From: Sporosarcina psychrophila
Lineage (GTDB): Bacteria; Bacillota; Bacilli; Bacillales_A; Planococcaceae
Assembly (NCBI RefSeq): GCF_001590685.1
Contig: NZ_CP014616.1
Span: 4,401,001 to 4,465,000 of the forward strand
DNA: 64,000 bases
Reading direction: 5' to 3'
Part shown: positions 25,391 to 34,518 of the stretch, in pieces
Layout of the letters: every line of letters starts with the position of its first letter
Numbering within the stretch: position 1 is the stretch's first letter
Notes under the pieces: model-generated
Database searches by the model: none
Seen by the model: the letters and a program-made list of their open reading frames with translations, nothing else
What the model was told of the DNA's origin: nothing
Position numbers and translations under genes: made by a program

Positions 25391-25422
25391 AAAAAGCGAT
25401 TCCATAAATGGAATCGCTTTTT
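25391..25422. terminator. Bidirectional terminator between BCCT gene and hom
   Basis: AAAAAGCGATTCCA pairs with TGGAATCGCTTTTT around a TAAA loop; T-runs on both strands. Confidence 0.92.
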
Positions 25423-25423
25423 C

Positions 25424-26410
25424 TTAACTATTAACAAGAACCTTTTCACGTTTTCCAATCATTTGAAGGAAGTCTCCGACCATTGCGCTTGCCGTTGGGT
25501 ACATACCTGCACCCGGACCGACAAGTGTTAAGGCACCGAGATAGTCAGTTTCAACGATGATTGCGTTGTCCACACCTTCGACACCATATAGCGAATGATG
25601 AGTTCCGATAAGTACCGGGCCAACACTTCCGTGCAATGTCCCCTTTTCGTCAATCAAAATATCAGCGACATGCCGATAACGAAGCTTAGCCTTAGATGCA
25701 TCCGCCACATCTTCAATAGTAATCTTGTCGATTCCAACAACCGAAACGTCTTGCCAATTTGGTTGCGTACCGAATGCAAGTGCACTCAAAATCATCAGTT
25801 TCCGAAAGGCATCTTTGCCACTTATATCGTCCGTCGGATCCGCTTCCGCATAGCCAAGCGTCTGTGCTTCGTGAAGCGCGGCTTTAAATGGAATTCCCTC
25901 TTCCCGCATCTTCGTTAAGATGAAGTTGGAAGTGCCATTCAAAATACCTCTAATTCGTAACACCCGGTCTGTCGGTAACAAGTTTGTCACCGTACGGATA
26001 ATCGGTATGCCACCCGCCGTCGTTGCTTCATACCCAACGTAAACTCCACGGAACTCCGCATGTTTTAGTAACGCCGGACCATGTTTCGCAAACATGGTCT
26101 TATTCGCAGTTATTATATGAAAAACTTTTTCTATTGCATCCGAAAGAAACGTATAAGCGGGTTCTTCTCCAACAATCGCCTCAAATATGAGGTCAATGTC
26201 CGGATTTAACAGGATTTCTTGAATGTCATCCGTTATCTTCGTTCCAGGTGTCGCTAGACGTTCTTTCTCCTTATCCCGGACCAAAATGGAAACAATGTCG
26301 ATTGTACAGCCCATTTCCCGCTTAATCTCTTCTTTCCTTTCATTCAAAATCCTATAAATCCCTTCACCTACAGTGCCGAAGCCAAGTAGAGCGACTTTGA
26401 TTGACGCCAT
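25424..26410 (-). CDS. hom: Homoserine dehydrogenase, short form without ACT domain
   Basis: 328 residues that reduce aspartate semialdehyde to homoserine. Cofactor loop LLGFGTVGEG at the N-terminus, ANKTMFAKHG, then the catalytic region with GTSNFILTKM, ADPTDDISGKDAFRKLMILS, and GPGAG near the end. Full-length Bacillus enzymes have a further C-terminal ACT domain of about 80-100 residues; here the protein ends at the catalytic domain, so feedback control by threonine or methionine is probably lost. ATG at 26410 follows GGAGGTGG. It overlaps metX by 43 bp in the same operon, which points to dedicated methionine synthesis. Confidence 0.93.
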   Translation of the reverse strand: MASIKVALLGFGTVGEGIYRILNERKEEIKREMGCTIDIVSILVRDKEKERLATPGTKITDDIQEILLNPDIDLIFEAIVGEEPAYTFLSDAIEKVFHIITANKTMFAKHGPALLKHAEFRGVYVGYEATTAGGIPIIRTVTNLLPTDRVLRIRGILNGTSNFILTKMREEGIPFKAALHEAQTLGYAEADPTDDISGKDAFRKLMILSALAFGTQPNWQDVSVVGIDKITIEDVADASKAKLRYRHVADILIDEKGTLHGSVGPVLIGTHHSLYGVEGVDNAIIVETDYLGALTLVGPGAGMYPTASAMVGDFLQMIGKREKVLVNS

Positions 26411-27234
26411 AACGCCACCTCCATGGACTGTTTGATGATGAGTCCCCATTTTTCAAATTCCGTTAAAAAACTTTCATAGCCATGTTTTGTATTGACCAAA
26501 CAATATATAGAGTTGGGAATCATATAGGCGAACGTTCGAATTTCATCCGTCGGATACATCGGATCGTGTGTAAACGCAAACGCCACCACTTTTGCAGATA
26601 TCAGGCGGGAAGCTAGTTCAACGCCTCCTCGACCACGGCCGATGTCATGCGTATTCATGGCACGGATTAAGGGGTAGAAGCTCTCCATGTCATTTCTGTT
26701 ATTCCCAAAAGGAGATTCCATGTTCCCAATTTTAGTTGATTGTGGTGTCACCGCCATCGGGAAAAGAATATCCATACCCTCGGGATACATAATGCCCCAT
26801 TCCAGTACACGCATGCCACCGAGCGAACCCCCGATGACCGCCCTTAATCGATTGACACCTAATACCGTCAGCGCTCTCCGTTCTGCATGCACCATATCTC
26901 GAATCGTTACTTCTGGAAATAAATTTCTATACAGCTCGCCTGTGTCCGGATTTACAGTTAACGGTCCTGTTGATCCGTCACTTCCGCCAAGTGCGTTAAA
27001 AGAGATAACGGATAATTCATTTGTATCGATACTTTTTCCTTTGCCGACAAGACCGCTCCACCAACCCGGATAGTCATCCGTTCCAACTGTCACGTGACTT
27101 CCTGTCAAGGCATGACAAACAAGTACATGGGGTGCATCCAACCTGCCCGTTCTTTCATAGGCAAGCTGTACATTTACCAAGACGACTCCTGATTCCAATA
27201 CCAGATGCCCGATTTCCACTATCCCCGTCTCCAC
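26368..27234 (-). CDS. metX: Homoserine O-acetyltransferase, compact form
   Basis: 288-residue alpha/beta hydrolase that makes O-acetylhomoserine. The nucleophile Ser lies in GGSLGGMRVLEW, the acid in FTHDPMYPTDE and the base His in NTKHGYESFL. YERTGRL, ALTGSHV and the substrate arginine in DIGRGRGG are also typical. MetX proteins usually reach 350-380 residues; here the helical lid between the two halves of the fold is reduced to about 40 residues (PFGNNRNDMESFY). Start GTG at 27234 with AAAGGG about 10 nt upstream. The operon position between metY and hom supports the call. Confidence 0.87.
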   Translation of the reverse strand: METGIVEIGHLVLESGVVLVNVQLAYERTGRLDAPHVLVCHALTGSHVTVGTDDYPGWWSGLVGKGKSIDTNELSVISFNALGGSDGSTGPLTVNPDTGELYRNLFPEVTIRDMVHAERRALTVLGVNRLRAVIGGSLGGMRVLEWGIMYPEGMDILFPMAVTPQSTKIGNMESPFGNNRNDMESFYPLIRAMNTHDIGRGRGGVELASRLISAKVVAFAFTHDPMYPTDEIRTFAYMIPNSIYCLVNTKHGYESFLTEFEKWGLIIKQSMEVALWRQSKSLYLASAL

Positions 27235-27265
27235 GATTGTCACGCCCTTTCTTGTCACCAAAAAA

Positions 27266-28555
27266 TTATACTGTTACTGGTACCGCTAGTTCGATTGCTT
27301 GTGCAAGGTCTGTAATAATATCTTCCGCGGATTCAAGGCCCACCGATAGTCTAATCAATTCTTCAGTCACACCTGATTTTTTCAAGTCCTCAGGCCCAAG
27401 CTGCTGATGCGTCGTTGAAGCTGGATGGATAATTAGTGATTTTGCATCCCCAACATTCGCAACATGCGACCAGATTTTGACGTTATCAATCACGTTCCGG
27501 CCTGCATCCCGTCCACCTTTAATACCAAATACAATAATGGAACCGAAGCCGTTTTTCAAGTACTTTTTCGCAAGGTCATAAGATGGGTGATCTTCGTTGC
27601 CTGTATATGTTACCCATTCGACAGATGGATGTTTTTTCAAGAACTCCGCTACTTTAACGGCATTTTCATTATGTCTTGTCACACGCAAATGCAGTGTTTC
27701 AAGTCCTTGGAGGAAATTAAATGCACTATCTGGATCTAAGCAAGGTCCGAAGTCACGCAATAGTTGAACGCGTAGTTTAGTCGCAAATGCCGCCGCTGCT
27801 GTATCAATTCCGTAACGGAGACCATGATATGACGCATCAGGCTCTGTGAAGCCAGGAAACCTCCCTTGCGTCCAGTCAAATGTACCCGCATCAACAGCAA
27901 CTCCACCGATCGTGGTACCGTGTCCGCCAATCCATTTTGTAGCGGAATGGATGACAACATCCGCACCAAATTCGATAGGATTCGAACCATATGGCGAAGC
28001 AAATGTACTATCAATAAGAAGCGGTAGACCGTTTTCATGCGCAATGTCCGCAACCGCTTCAATATCGAGTACATGAAGACTCGGGTTACCGATTGTTTCT
28101 GCGAATATTGCTTTTGTTTTATCTGTAATTGCTGCACGGAAGTTTTCAGGATCTGTTGCATCGACAAACTTTACATTGATACCGTAGCGCGGAAGTGTAG
28201 CGGCGAATAAATTATAAGTACCGCCATATAAGTTGCTTGCTGCGACAATTTCATCTCCAGCACCAGCTACGTTCAAGATAGAGAAAGCGATAGCTGCCAT
28301 ACCTGAGGAGAATGCAACTGCCGCCGTACCACCTTCAAGAAGCGCAATACGCTCTTCAAAAACTGCAACAGTTGGATTTGTAATTCGTGTATAGATGTTG
28401 CCTGCTTCTTGTAGTGCAAATAGTTTTTGAGCATGTTCTGTATCACGGAATACAAAAGATGAGGTTCTATGAATTGGAACTGCGCGTGAACCTGTTACAG
28501 GATCCGGTTTTTGTCCACCGTGCAGAAGAAGTGTTTCGGGTTGAAGTTTTGTCAT
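27266..28555 (-). CDS. metY: O-acetylhomoserine sulfhydrylase
   Basis: 429-residue PLP enzyme of the Cys/Met metabolism family that joins sulfide (or methanethiol) to O-acetylhomoserine. PLP lysine in HSATKWIGGHG; other motifs are SSGMAAIAF, YTRITNPT and the late SVGLESAEDI. The family insert of about 50 residues after the lysine (SYHGLRYGIDTAAAAF) separates it from cystathionine synthases. ATG at 28555 has GGAGG 8 nt upstream; another ATG at 28561 is too close. First gene of the SAM-riboswitch operon. Confidence 0.95.
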   Translation of the reverse strand: MTKLQPETLLLHGGQKPDPVTGSRAVPIHRTSSFVFRDTEHAQKLFALQEAGNIYTRITNPTVAVFEERIALLEGGTAAVAFSSGMAAIAFSILNVAGAGDEIVAASNLYGGTYNLFAATLPRYGINVKFVDATDPENFRAAITDKTKAIFAETIGNPSLHVLDIEAVADIAHENGLPLLIDSTFASPYGSNPIEFGADVVIHSATKWIGGHGTTIGGVAVDAGTFDWTQGRFPGFTEPDASYHGLRYGIDTAAAAFATKLRVQLLRDFGPCLDPDSAFNFLQGLETLHLRVTRHNENAVKVAEFLKKHPSVEWVTYTGNEDHPSYDLAKKYLKNGFGSIIVFGIKGGRDAGRNVIDNVKIWSHVANVGDAKSLIIHPASTTHQQLGPEDLKKSGVTEELIRLSVGLESAEDIITDLAQAIELAVPVTV

Positions 28556-28627
28556 CGTCATTACCTCCAGAGTTTTTTTAGATGGATGTGATTGTAATGG
28601 GCGGAGACGTTAGGGGTATTTTTGGAA

Positions 28628-28662
28628 TGAAAAATAACCCCCTTCGCTTAAGAAGAGGGTTA
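28628..28662 (-). terminator. Riboswitch expression-platform terminator
   Basis: On the minus strand AACCC-TCTTC pairs with GAAGG-GGGTT, followed by ATTTTTC. It lies between the SAM aptamer and metY. Confidence 0.9.
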
Positions 28663-28682
28663 TGCTTTCGCTTATTCCTCCC

Positions 28683-28794
28683 CTTATCTTTCAGACCGTT
28701 CGCACGAATCTGTAGGAAGTAGCACCTTTGCAAGTTAGTCACTTGCTGGTTGCCGGGCATCGCAGGGCCTATTCCCTCCGCCGCTCTTGATAAG
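28683..28794 (-). promoter_or_regulatory. SAM-I (S-box) riboswitch
   Basis: Outer stem CTTATC/GATAAG, GCGGAGGGA, GGCCCTGCGATGCCCGGCAA (broken here by convention), AAGGTGC and the late GAACGGTCTGAAAGATAAG. These are hallmark S-box elements. SAM binding would favour the terminator at 28628-28662 and switch the methionine operon off. Confidence 0.96.
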
Positions 28795-28828
28795 AGTTTG
28801 TGATATTCAGTTTTCCATCTTGTGACAT

Positions 28829-28858
28829 AGTATAGTAGATATCTCAATACTTTGTCAA
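28829..28858 (-). promoter_or_regulatory. Promoter of the methionine operon
   Basis: TTGACA (28858-28853), 18-bp spacer, TATACT (28834-28829), 35 nt before the aptamer. Confidence 0.85.
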
Positions 28859-28941
28859 TAGTTTACCGAATAATATTTCTGAAACTTGTGTCTATGTGGA
28901 ATGTTACACTTAGACTACCGTTATTTTAGGAGGAACTTGAT

Positions 28942-29577
28942 ATGTGGTTATGGATTGTAGGCGTGCTCTTATGGGGATATGCAGTTGGTTGCCTGCATGG
29001 ATCAGTTGTTGCGCAGAAAATATCCGGCGTTAACTTGAAAGAAACCGGTGTGAAAAATGCCGGTGCCTCGAATGCGACCATTGTTCTCGGGAAGAAGTTC
29101 GGCGCATTAGTTGCAGTAATCGATATCAGTAAAGGTGCAGGAGCTGTCTTACTTGTGCACTATTTCGCAGAAAACGCAGGATTTTCAGAAGCCTTTGTGG
29201 CTTTACTTTTATTTCTTACAGCCGCCGCAGCCGTTATTGGGCATAACTTTCCATTTTATATGAACTTTAACGGTGGAAAAGGAACAGCGACAATAATTGG
29301 TGTACTGCTTGCAATCGACTGGCAGATCGGGCTCATTGGTTTTGCATTATTTGTCGTCGTAGCGCTAGTAACAGACTTTCTCGTGTTTGGTGTGCTGATG
29401 CTCTACGTCACGCTCATCGCGATGGCAGTATTGGCAGACGGATACTGGCCAGTCGTAATAGCAACTTTGTTATTTGCAATCGCCATTTGGAAACATCTCG
29501 AGAATTTTCAGCGTATGAAAGAGCGTAGCGAGAAGCGCGTTTCAATGGTCTTTAGAAAAAATAAAACCAAAAACTGA
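28942..29577 (+). CDS. PlsY-like acyl-phosphate glycerol-3-phosphate acyltransferase
   Basis: 211-residue, five- to six-helix membrane protein. The three PlsY motifs are present in altered form: GSVVAQKISG, VKNAGASNAT (usual GNPGATN) and MNFNGGKGTAT (usual FKGGKG). PlsY transfers the acyl group from acyl phosphate to glycerol-3-phosphate, the first step of phospholipid synthesis. The altered second motif suggests a paralogue rather than the housekeeping copy; B. cereus-group genomes also carry several. ATG at 28942 follows TTAGGAGG. Monocistronic. Confidence 0.82.
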   Translation: MWLWIVGVLLWGYAVGCLHGSVVAQKISGVNLKETGVKNAGASNATIVLGKKFGALVAVIDISKGAGAVLLVHYFAENAGFSEAFVALLLFLTAAAAVIGHNFPFYMNFNGGKGTATIIGVLLAIDWQIGLIGFALFVVVALVTDFLVFGVLMLYVTLIAMAVLADGYWPVVIATLLFAIAIWKHLENFQRMKERSEKRVSMVFRKNKTKN

Positions 29578-29613
29578 GGACCCCTATAATTGGAGGTTCT
29601 CCGTTTTTGGTTT
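29564..29613. terminator. Hairpin at the PlsY-like gene end
   Basis: AAACCAAAAAC (29564-29574) pairs with GTTTTTGGTTT (29603-29613), with an inner GAGGA/TCTCC stem. It overlaps the stop codon and may serve both convergent genes. Confidence 0.7.
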
Positions 29614-29639
29614 AGCAAGATTAAAAATCTCATCCTAAC

Positions 29640-30998
29640 TCATGCATTTTCATTGAACACTTTCTTCATAACCGCAATAATAAAGTCCACGTCTTCATCG
29701 GTACAAGACAGCGGTGGGCTTAGCGCTAGAATATTGTTATAGCCAGCAACTGTATCGCCGTTCCTTCCAATAATAAGTCCATTCGCCTTACATTCGCCAA
29801 TGATTTTCGCAACACGGGCGTTTGCAGCAGGTTCTTTCGTTTCTTTGTTCTCTACAAGTTCAATGCCTAACAAGAATCCGAGCCCGCGAATATCGCCAAC
29901 AAAAGGATGATCCAATAAGCAAGCCAACTCTTTTAGAAGGCGCTCGCCAAGCTCAGCCGACCGTTCAACAAGATTTTCTCTCTCAATGATTTCAAGATTC
30001 TTCAACGCGACTGCACAAGCCGCAGGATTCCCGCCAAATGTATTAACATGCCGGAAATGACTGTTATCTTCTCCTGTATCGAACTTTTCATAAATATCTT
30101 TTCGAATAGCCGTAACCGAAAGTGGCAAGTAAGCGCTCGTTAGTCCCTTTGCCATCGTAATAATGTCCGGTTTCAACTTAAAATGCTGATGACCAAAGTC
30201 TTTCCCAGTTCTGCCGAATCCACAAATGACTTCATCAACAATTAGCAGTACACCGTGGCGTGTACAGATTTCCTGAACCTTTTCCAAGTAGATTGGATGT
30301 GGGATGAGTATACCGCCTCCTGTAATAAGCGGTTCCATAATAATCCCAGCGATTGTTTCCTTCTGTTCCCAAATGATTTTCTCTTCAAACTCTTGGGCAC
30401 GTTGTATGTTGTACTCCTCAATTGACTGTCCCGCAGGTCTGCGGTAATTGTCCGGAGGGGCGATGTGCAAGAACCCCGGTGCAAGTGCCTCATACTTGTA
30501 TTTCCGCAGTGCTTGCCCTGTTGCTGCCAGTGCCCCCATGGAGCTCCCATGATACGCACGATAGCGGGAAATGAATTTGTAGCGTGACGGTTCCCCATTT
30601 TGCTGATGGTATTGACGCGCAAGTTTAAACGCTACTTCGTTCGCATCGGATCCGCTGTTTGAGTAAAATATTTTATAGTCACCACCAAGCATTTCATTCA
30701 ACTTTTCTGCAAGCAGAATAGCAGGCTCATGACTTTGGGTCATCGGTGCATAGGCCATCTTTTTCATCTGATCATAGGCAGCTTGCGCTAGCTCCTCACG
30801 ACCATAACCGACATTCACACACCATAGTCCAGACATTCCATCTAGATAACGATTGCCATTATGATCTGTAATCCAAGCTCCTTCCCCACTCTCCACTACC
30901 ATTGGTGGGTTCTTTTCATTATAGGAAGAAATATGGTGCCAAACGTTCTCCCGGTCCTTTTCAACTAATGACCCTGTAGTCTCTTTTGCTGTAGTCAT
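29640..30998 (-). CDS. Class III aminotransferase (beta-alanine/omega-amino acid:pyruvate type)
   Basis: 452-residue PLP enzyme. SNSGSDANEVAFKLAR, AYHGSS, the PLP-aspartate segment LLIVDEVICGFGRTG, and PLP lysine in ITMAKGLTSAYLPLS. LWCVNVGYGREELAQAA resembles the omega-amino acid:pyruvate subgroup. The likely reaction is transfer of the amino group from beta-alanine, GABA or a related amine to pyruvate, making a semialdehyde. The dehydrogenase 40 bp upstream in the same direction fits as the next step. ATG at 30998 follows GGAGGGGG. Confidence 0.88.
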   Translation of the reverse strand: MTTAKETTGSLVEKDRENVWHHISSYNEKNPPMVVESGEGAWITDHNGNRYLDGMSGLWCVNVGYGREELAQAAYDQMKKMAYAPMTQSHEPAILLAEKLNEMLGGDYKIFYSNSGSDANEVAFKLARQYHQQNGEPSRYKFISRYRAYHGSSMGALAATGQALRKYKYEALAPGFLHIAPPDNYRRPAGQSIEEYNIQRAQEFEEKIIWEQKETIAGIIMEPLITGGGILIPHPIYLEKVQEICTRHGVLLIVDEVICGFGRTGKDFGHQHFKLKPDIITMAKGLTSAYLPLSVTAIRKDIYEKFDTGEDNSHFRHVNTFGGNPAACAVALKNLEIIERENLVERSAELGERLLKELACLLDHPFVGDIRGLGFLLGIELVENKETKEPAANARVAKIIGECKANGLIIGRNGDTVAGYNNILALSPPLSCTDEDVDFIIAVMKKVFNENA

Positions 30999-31038
30999 CT
31001 TCTCTACCCCCTCCTAATTTCACGATTAATTTCTGGTA

Positions 31039-32502
31039 TTAGTGACGCGCAGTCAACATTTTCTTACGTGTGTAAAACTCAATTCCGTCGCGACCATTCG
31101 CATGCAAGTCACCATAGAATGATTTTTTATAACCAGAAAACGGGAAGAACGCCATCGGAGCTGGAACACCAAGATTCACACCAAGCATCCCCGCATCAAT
31201 TTCTTCTCTAAACTTCCGGATTGCACTTGCACTATCTGTAAATAAACAAGCCCCGTTTGCAAACTCTGATTTATTCGCAAGTTCGATTGCTTCATCCAAT
31301 GTATCCACTCTTACAATAGATAGCACAGGAGCAAAAATCTCTTCTTTCCAAATTTTCATTTCCTGAGTGACATTATCAAAAATTGTCGGACCGACGAAAT
31401 AACCGCCTTCGGAAGTAGACTTGTCTTCACGGCCATCCCGTAATAGTTTGGCGCCTTCCTCAATACCTGATTCGATGTAACCCAGCGTCTTGTCTTTATG
31501 TGAATTCCTAATAACAGGTCCAAGGAAAATCCCTTCTTCTAGTCCATTACCAATCGTCAGTTTATTCGACTCGTCTACTAATCTCTCGACAAGTTCATCT
31601 GCAATATCACCAACTGCAACGACAACCGCACAAGCCATACATCTTTCTCCAGCGGATCCGAAAGCTGCGTTAATAATATTTGTGATCGTCAAATCCATAT
31701 CCGCGTCCGGCATAACGATTGTATGGTTTTTCGCGCCCGCTAATGCTTGGACACGCTTACCATTTGAAGTTCCTGTTTTATACACATACTCAGCAACCGG
31801 CTGTGAACCTACGAACGACACGGCCGGAATATCTGGATGATTGAGAATGCCATTTACGACTTCATGCGCACCATGGACGATATTGAAAACACCGTCAGGC
31901 AGACCCGCTTCATGCAATAATTCTGCAAGACGGTTCGCCAAAAGTGGCGTACGCTCTGATGGTTTTAGGATGAATGTATTTCCACTAGCGATTGCAAGTG
32001 GGAACATCCAGCAAGGGACCATCATCGGAAAGTTGAACGGTGTAATTCCACCAATTACGCCTATTGGATAACGATACATACCCGATTCAATGTTCGTTGC
32101 GATATCAGGAAGCTGATACCCCATCATTAACGTCGGGGCTCCTGCAGCAAATTCAACACACTCAATCCCGCGCTGTACTTCGCCATACGCTTCAGCATAG
32201 TTTTTACCGTTTTCAATCGTAATGATTTTCGCTAGTGATTCCCAGTTCTCTATTAACAATTGCTGGTATTTAAATAAGATCCTTGACCGTTGAGGAACAG
32301 CAACCTTCTTCCACTTCGCAAATGCTGTTTTCGCCGCCTCTACCGCTTTATTCAAATCTTCAAGTGTGGAGATAGGAACTTCGGCCAATATTTCTCCTGT
32401 CGCTGGATTTGGTACCTCTTCATATTTATCTGTCGTTGATTTTACCCATTGTCCATTGATGAAGTTTGTAAGCGTCTTCTTTTCTACCTGCGTTAAAATC
32501 AT
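31039..32502 (-). CDS. mmsA: CoA-acylating methylmalonate-semialdehyde dehydrogenase
   Basis: 487 residues. Aldehyde dehydrogenase of the MMSDH/IolA type, which turns malonate semialdehyde into acetyl-CoA or methylmalonate semialdehyde into propionyl-CoA. NFINGQWV start, GGITPFNFPMMVPCWM, catalytic Cys in FGSAGERCMA, and GVNLGVPAPMAFFPFSG are diagnostic. ATG at 32502 has GGGGG 7 nt upstream; another ATG at 32508 is too close. No inositol or valine genes lie nearby. Paired with the aminotransferase and divergent from a PucR regulator, its probable substrate is malonate semialdehyde from beta-alanine. Confidence 0.92.
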   Translation of the reverse strand: MILTQVEKKTLTNFINGQWVKSTTDKYEEVPNPATGEILAEVPISTLEDLNKAVEAAKTAFAKWKKVAVPQRSRILFKYQQLLIENWESLAKIITIENGKNYAEAYGEVQRGIECVEFAAGAPTLMMGYQLPDIATNIESGMYRYPIGVIGGITPFNFPMMVPCWMFPLAIASGNTFILKPSERTPLLANRLAELLHEAGLPDGVFNIVHGAHEVVNGILNHPDIPAVSFVGSQPVAEYVYKTGTSNGKRVQALAGAKNHTIVMPDADMDLTITNIINAAFGSAGERCMACAVVVAVGDIADELVERLVDESNKLTIGNGLEEGIFLGPVIRNSHKDKTLGYIESGIEEGAKLLRDGREDKSTSEGGYFVGPTIFDNVTQEMKIWKEEIFAPVLSIVRVDTLDEAIELANKSEFANGACLFTDSASAIRKFREEIDAGMLGVNLGVPAPMAFFPFSGYKKSFYGDLHANGRDGIEFYTRKKMLTARH

Positions 32503-32652
32503 TTTCATTCCCCCGTTCTATTGTTCTTGCTACTTTACGCTATCTTCGCTAGACTTCATATTATACTTTACAAATAATTTAGATTACTTTCAATTTACAC
32601 TTTGTCTAATCATTAGGCGATTATTTTAACGTTATGGAGGTCTACACCTATA

Positions 32653-34275
32653 ATGAATACCTTAAAACTTACTGTCCGCGATGTTCTTTCACGAAGCTCA
32701 TTCAAACACGCCAAAGTCGTTGCAGGAAAAGAAGGATTGGACCGTCAAGTAAAATGGTCTCATGTATTAGAGGTAAAAGAATTCGATGCCTTAATAAATG
32801 GAGGAGAGATGATTCTTACGACAGGCGTTGGCTTACAACTCGATCTTCCAAGCCAGCTAATGTATGTATCGAGGCTGATAGAAAAAGATGTGGCATGTAT
32901 ATGTATAGAAGTAGGACCTTACTTTAAGCTAATTCCACCTGAAATTATTGAACTCGCAGACAAACACGCATTTCCATTCATCGTCTTCGAAAAAACTGTG
33001 AAATTTGTCGATATAACTCAAGACCTTCATACATTTATCATTAATCAACATCATCAGATGCTTTCACAACTCGATATCTTATCAAGGAAATTCATTACAC
33101 TTTCTCTTGCACCCAACGGTATTTTAAAAATCCTACAAGAACTAAATCAATTTTTCCGACATAATATCCTGTTCATTAGTGATGATACGAAGCCTTATTA
33201 CTATCCGTCTGAGATCAAAGAGTTGGAAATAACCATCCGAGTCCATCTTGAAAGATCCCCATCGATCAATACAGGACAGAAATTCCTCATGCTGAAGGAT
33301 CAGAAATTTGCACAAATGCCCGTTAGTGGGCTAGGACAAATTTGGGGGTATCTATTCCTCGAGGTGACAGAACAACTGTCGGATGAATTTCCATTTCTCA
33401 TATTAGACCGCGCTGCACTTGCAATCGCTCAAATTTTGTTACGTAACCGAACAATAGAAGAGCGCAAACAGAATAACGAAGATGAATTCGTTCGGAATTT
33501 ATTGAGCGGCAGATCCTTTGAACAGGAAGACCTTCATGCCTATTTGCCCTCCAAAAGCCGCAATACATACTTCAGAGTGTTCATCATACAAATGAAGACA
33601 TTCGAAACGAATCTTGGTGAAGAAGAATGGGAAGAGATTAAACTGCAACGCTCGATGATGATACGGTCACTCTTTAAACGTAATGGGTTCTTCCCCGCAG
33701 TTGCATCCAGCAAAAGTGAGATTGTCATCATTGCATCCTTCATCGCTGCAGATCACTTGATAGATGAGACTAATCGTTTTTCTCAAATTATTGAACATAT
33801 TGTTAACATAAAAGACAACACTTTCATTGACGGAACCAGATGTACATTTGGAGTAAGTACAGTCTACAAAGAAATTACGGATGCAAAAAAAGGATACAAA
33901 GAAGCTGAAGATGTTTTAAAAATGCGCGAGTCTGGCATTACAAAATCATATTTCTATGAAGACTTAGGCATTTATAGGCTTCTTCTATTAGTGGAGAACA
34001 ACGGTTACCTTGAAACATATGTCCAAGATTACTTATCAACAGTTTTCGACTACGATCTGAAGATGGAAAGCAACCTCTTTGAAACACTTTGTGTTTATCT
34101 CGAATGCGGTGGATCGAAAAAAGAGACTGCAGACCGTCTTTTCATAGTTAGACAAACACTGTACCACCGTCTTGAAAAGTTGGAATTACTTCTAGGCGAA
34201 GACTTTATGGAGCCATCTAAGCGTCTAGCGCTTGAGGGTGCTATCATGACCTCTCGATTGTTAGGTAATAAGTAA
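32653..34275 (+). CDS. PucR-family transcriptional regulator
   Basis: 540 residues. N-terminal PucR sensor domain (about 1-125, with VRDVLSRSSFKHAKVVAG and GGEMILTTG), a middle region, and a C-terminal PucR HTH (ETLCVYLECGGSKKETADRL, VRQTLYHRLEKL). PucR proteins sense purine or amino-acid metabolites and activate adjacent catabolic genes. ATG at 32653 with GGAGG 12 nt upstream. Divergent from mmsA-aminotransferase and followed by gabP, so it probably controls both. Confidence 0.92.
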   Translation: MNTLKLTVRDVLSRSSFKHAKVVAGKEGLDRQVKWSHVLEVKEFDALINGGEMILTTGVGLQLDLPSQLMYVSRLIEKDVACICIEVGPYFKLIPPEIIELADKHAFPFIVFEKTVKFVDITQDLHTFIINQHHQMLSQLDILSRKFITLSLAPNGILKILQELNQFFRHNILFISDDTKPYYYPSEIKELEITIRVHLERSPSINTGQKFLMLKDQKFAQMPVSGLGQIWGYLFLEVTEQLSDEFPFLILDRAALAIAQILLRNRTIEERKQNNEDEFVRNLLSGRSFEQEDLHAYLPSKSRNTYFRVFIIQMKTFETNLGEEEWEEIKLQRSMMIRSLFKRNGFFPAVASSKSEIVIIASFIAADHLIDETNRFSQIIEHIVNIKDNTFIDGTRCTFGVSTVYKEITDAKKGYKEAEDVLKMRESGITKSYFYEDLGIYRLLLLVENNGYLETYVQDYLSTVFDYDLKMESNLFETLCVYLECGGSKKETADRLFIVRQTLYHRLEKLELLLGEDFMEPSKRLALEGAIMTSRLLGNK

Positions 34276-34278
34276 GTT

Positions 34279-34313
34279 AAACCGGTTGCGCTACTAAACG
34301 CAAACCGGTTTTC
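34279..34313 (+). terminator. Terminator after the PucR regulator
   Basis: AAACCGGTTGCG pairs with CGCAAACCGGTTT, one bulge, followed by TC. T-run weak. Confidence 0.6.
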
Positions 34314-34428
34314 ATGTTCAATGACCGGACCAAAATAGTGCAGCAAGTCCTTATTTTACACTCCGTAAAATTTAAATTCATTTCATCTTACAACTTGTCT
34401 ACAAATTTTCAGATTTATTTCTGTATGA

Positions 34429-34456
34429 TTGACTTAACAACTTAAAAGAATATTAT
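34429..34456 (+). promoter_or_regulatory. Promoter of gabP
   Basis: TTGACT (34429-34434), 16-bp spacer, TATTAT (34451-34456). Confidence 0.65.
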
Positions 34457-34466
34457 AACAAATGAT

Positions 34467-34480
34467 TGGAAACGCTTACA
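34467..34480 (+). promoter_or_regulatory. cre-like site (CcpA) downstream of the gabP promoter
   Basis: TGGAAACGCTTACA matches the CcpA cre consensus TGWAARCGYTWNCW at 13 of 14 positions. It lies about 10 bp past the -10, a repressing position. This predicts glucose repression of gabP. Confidence 0.7.
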
Positions 34481-34518
34481 TCTTAAAAAATTAACTATTT
34501 ACACAAGGGGGAATGTAT

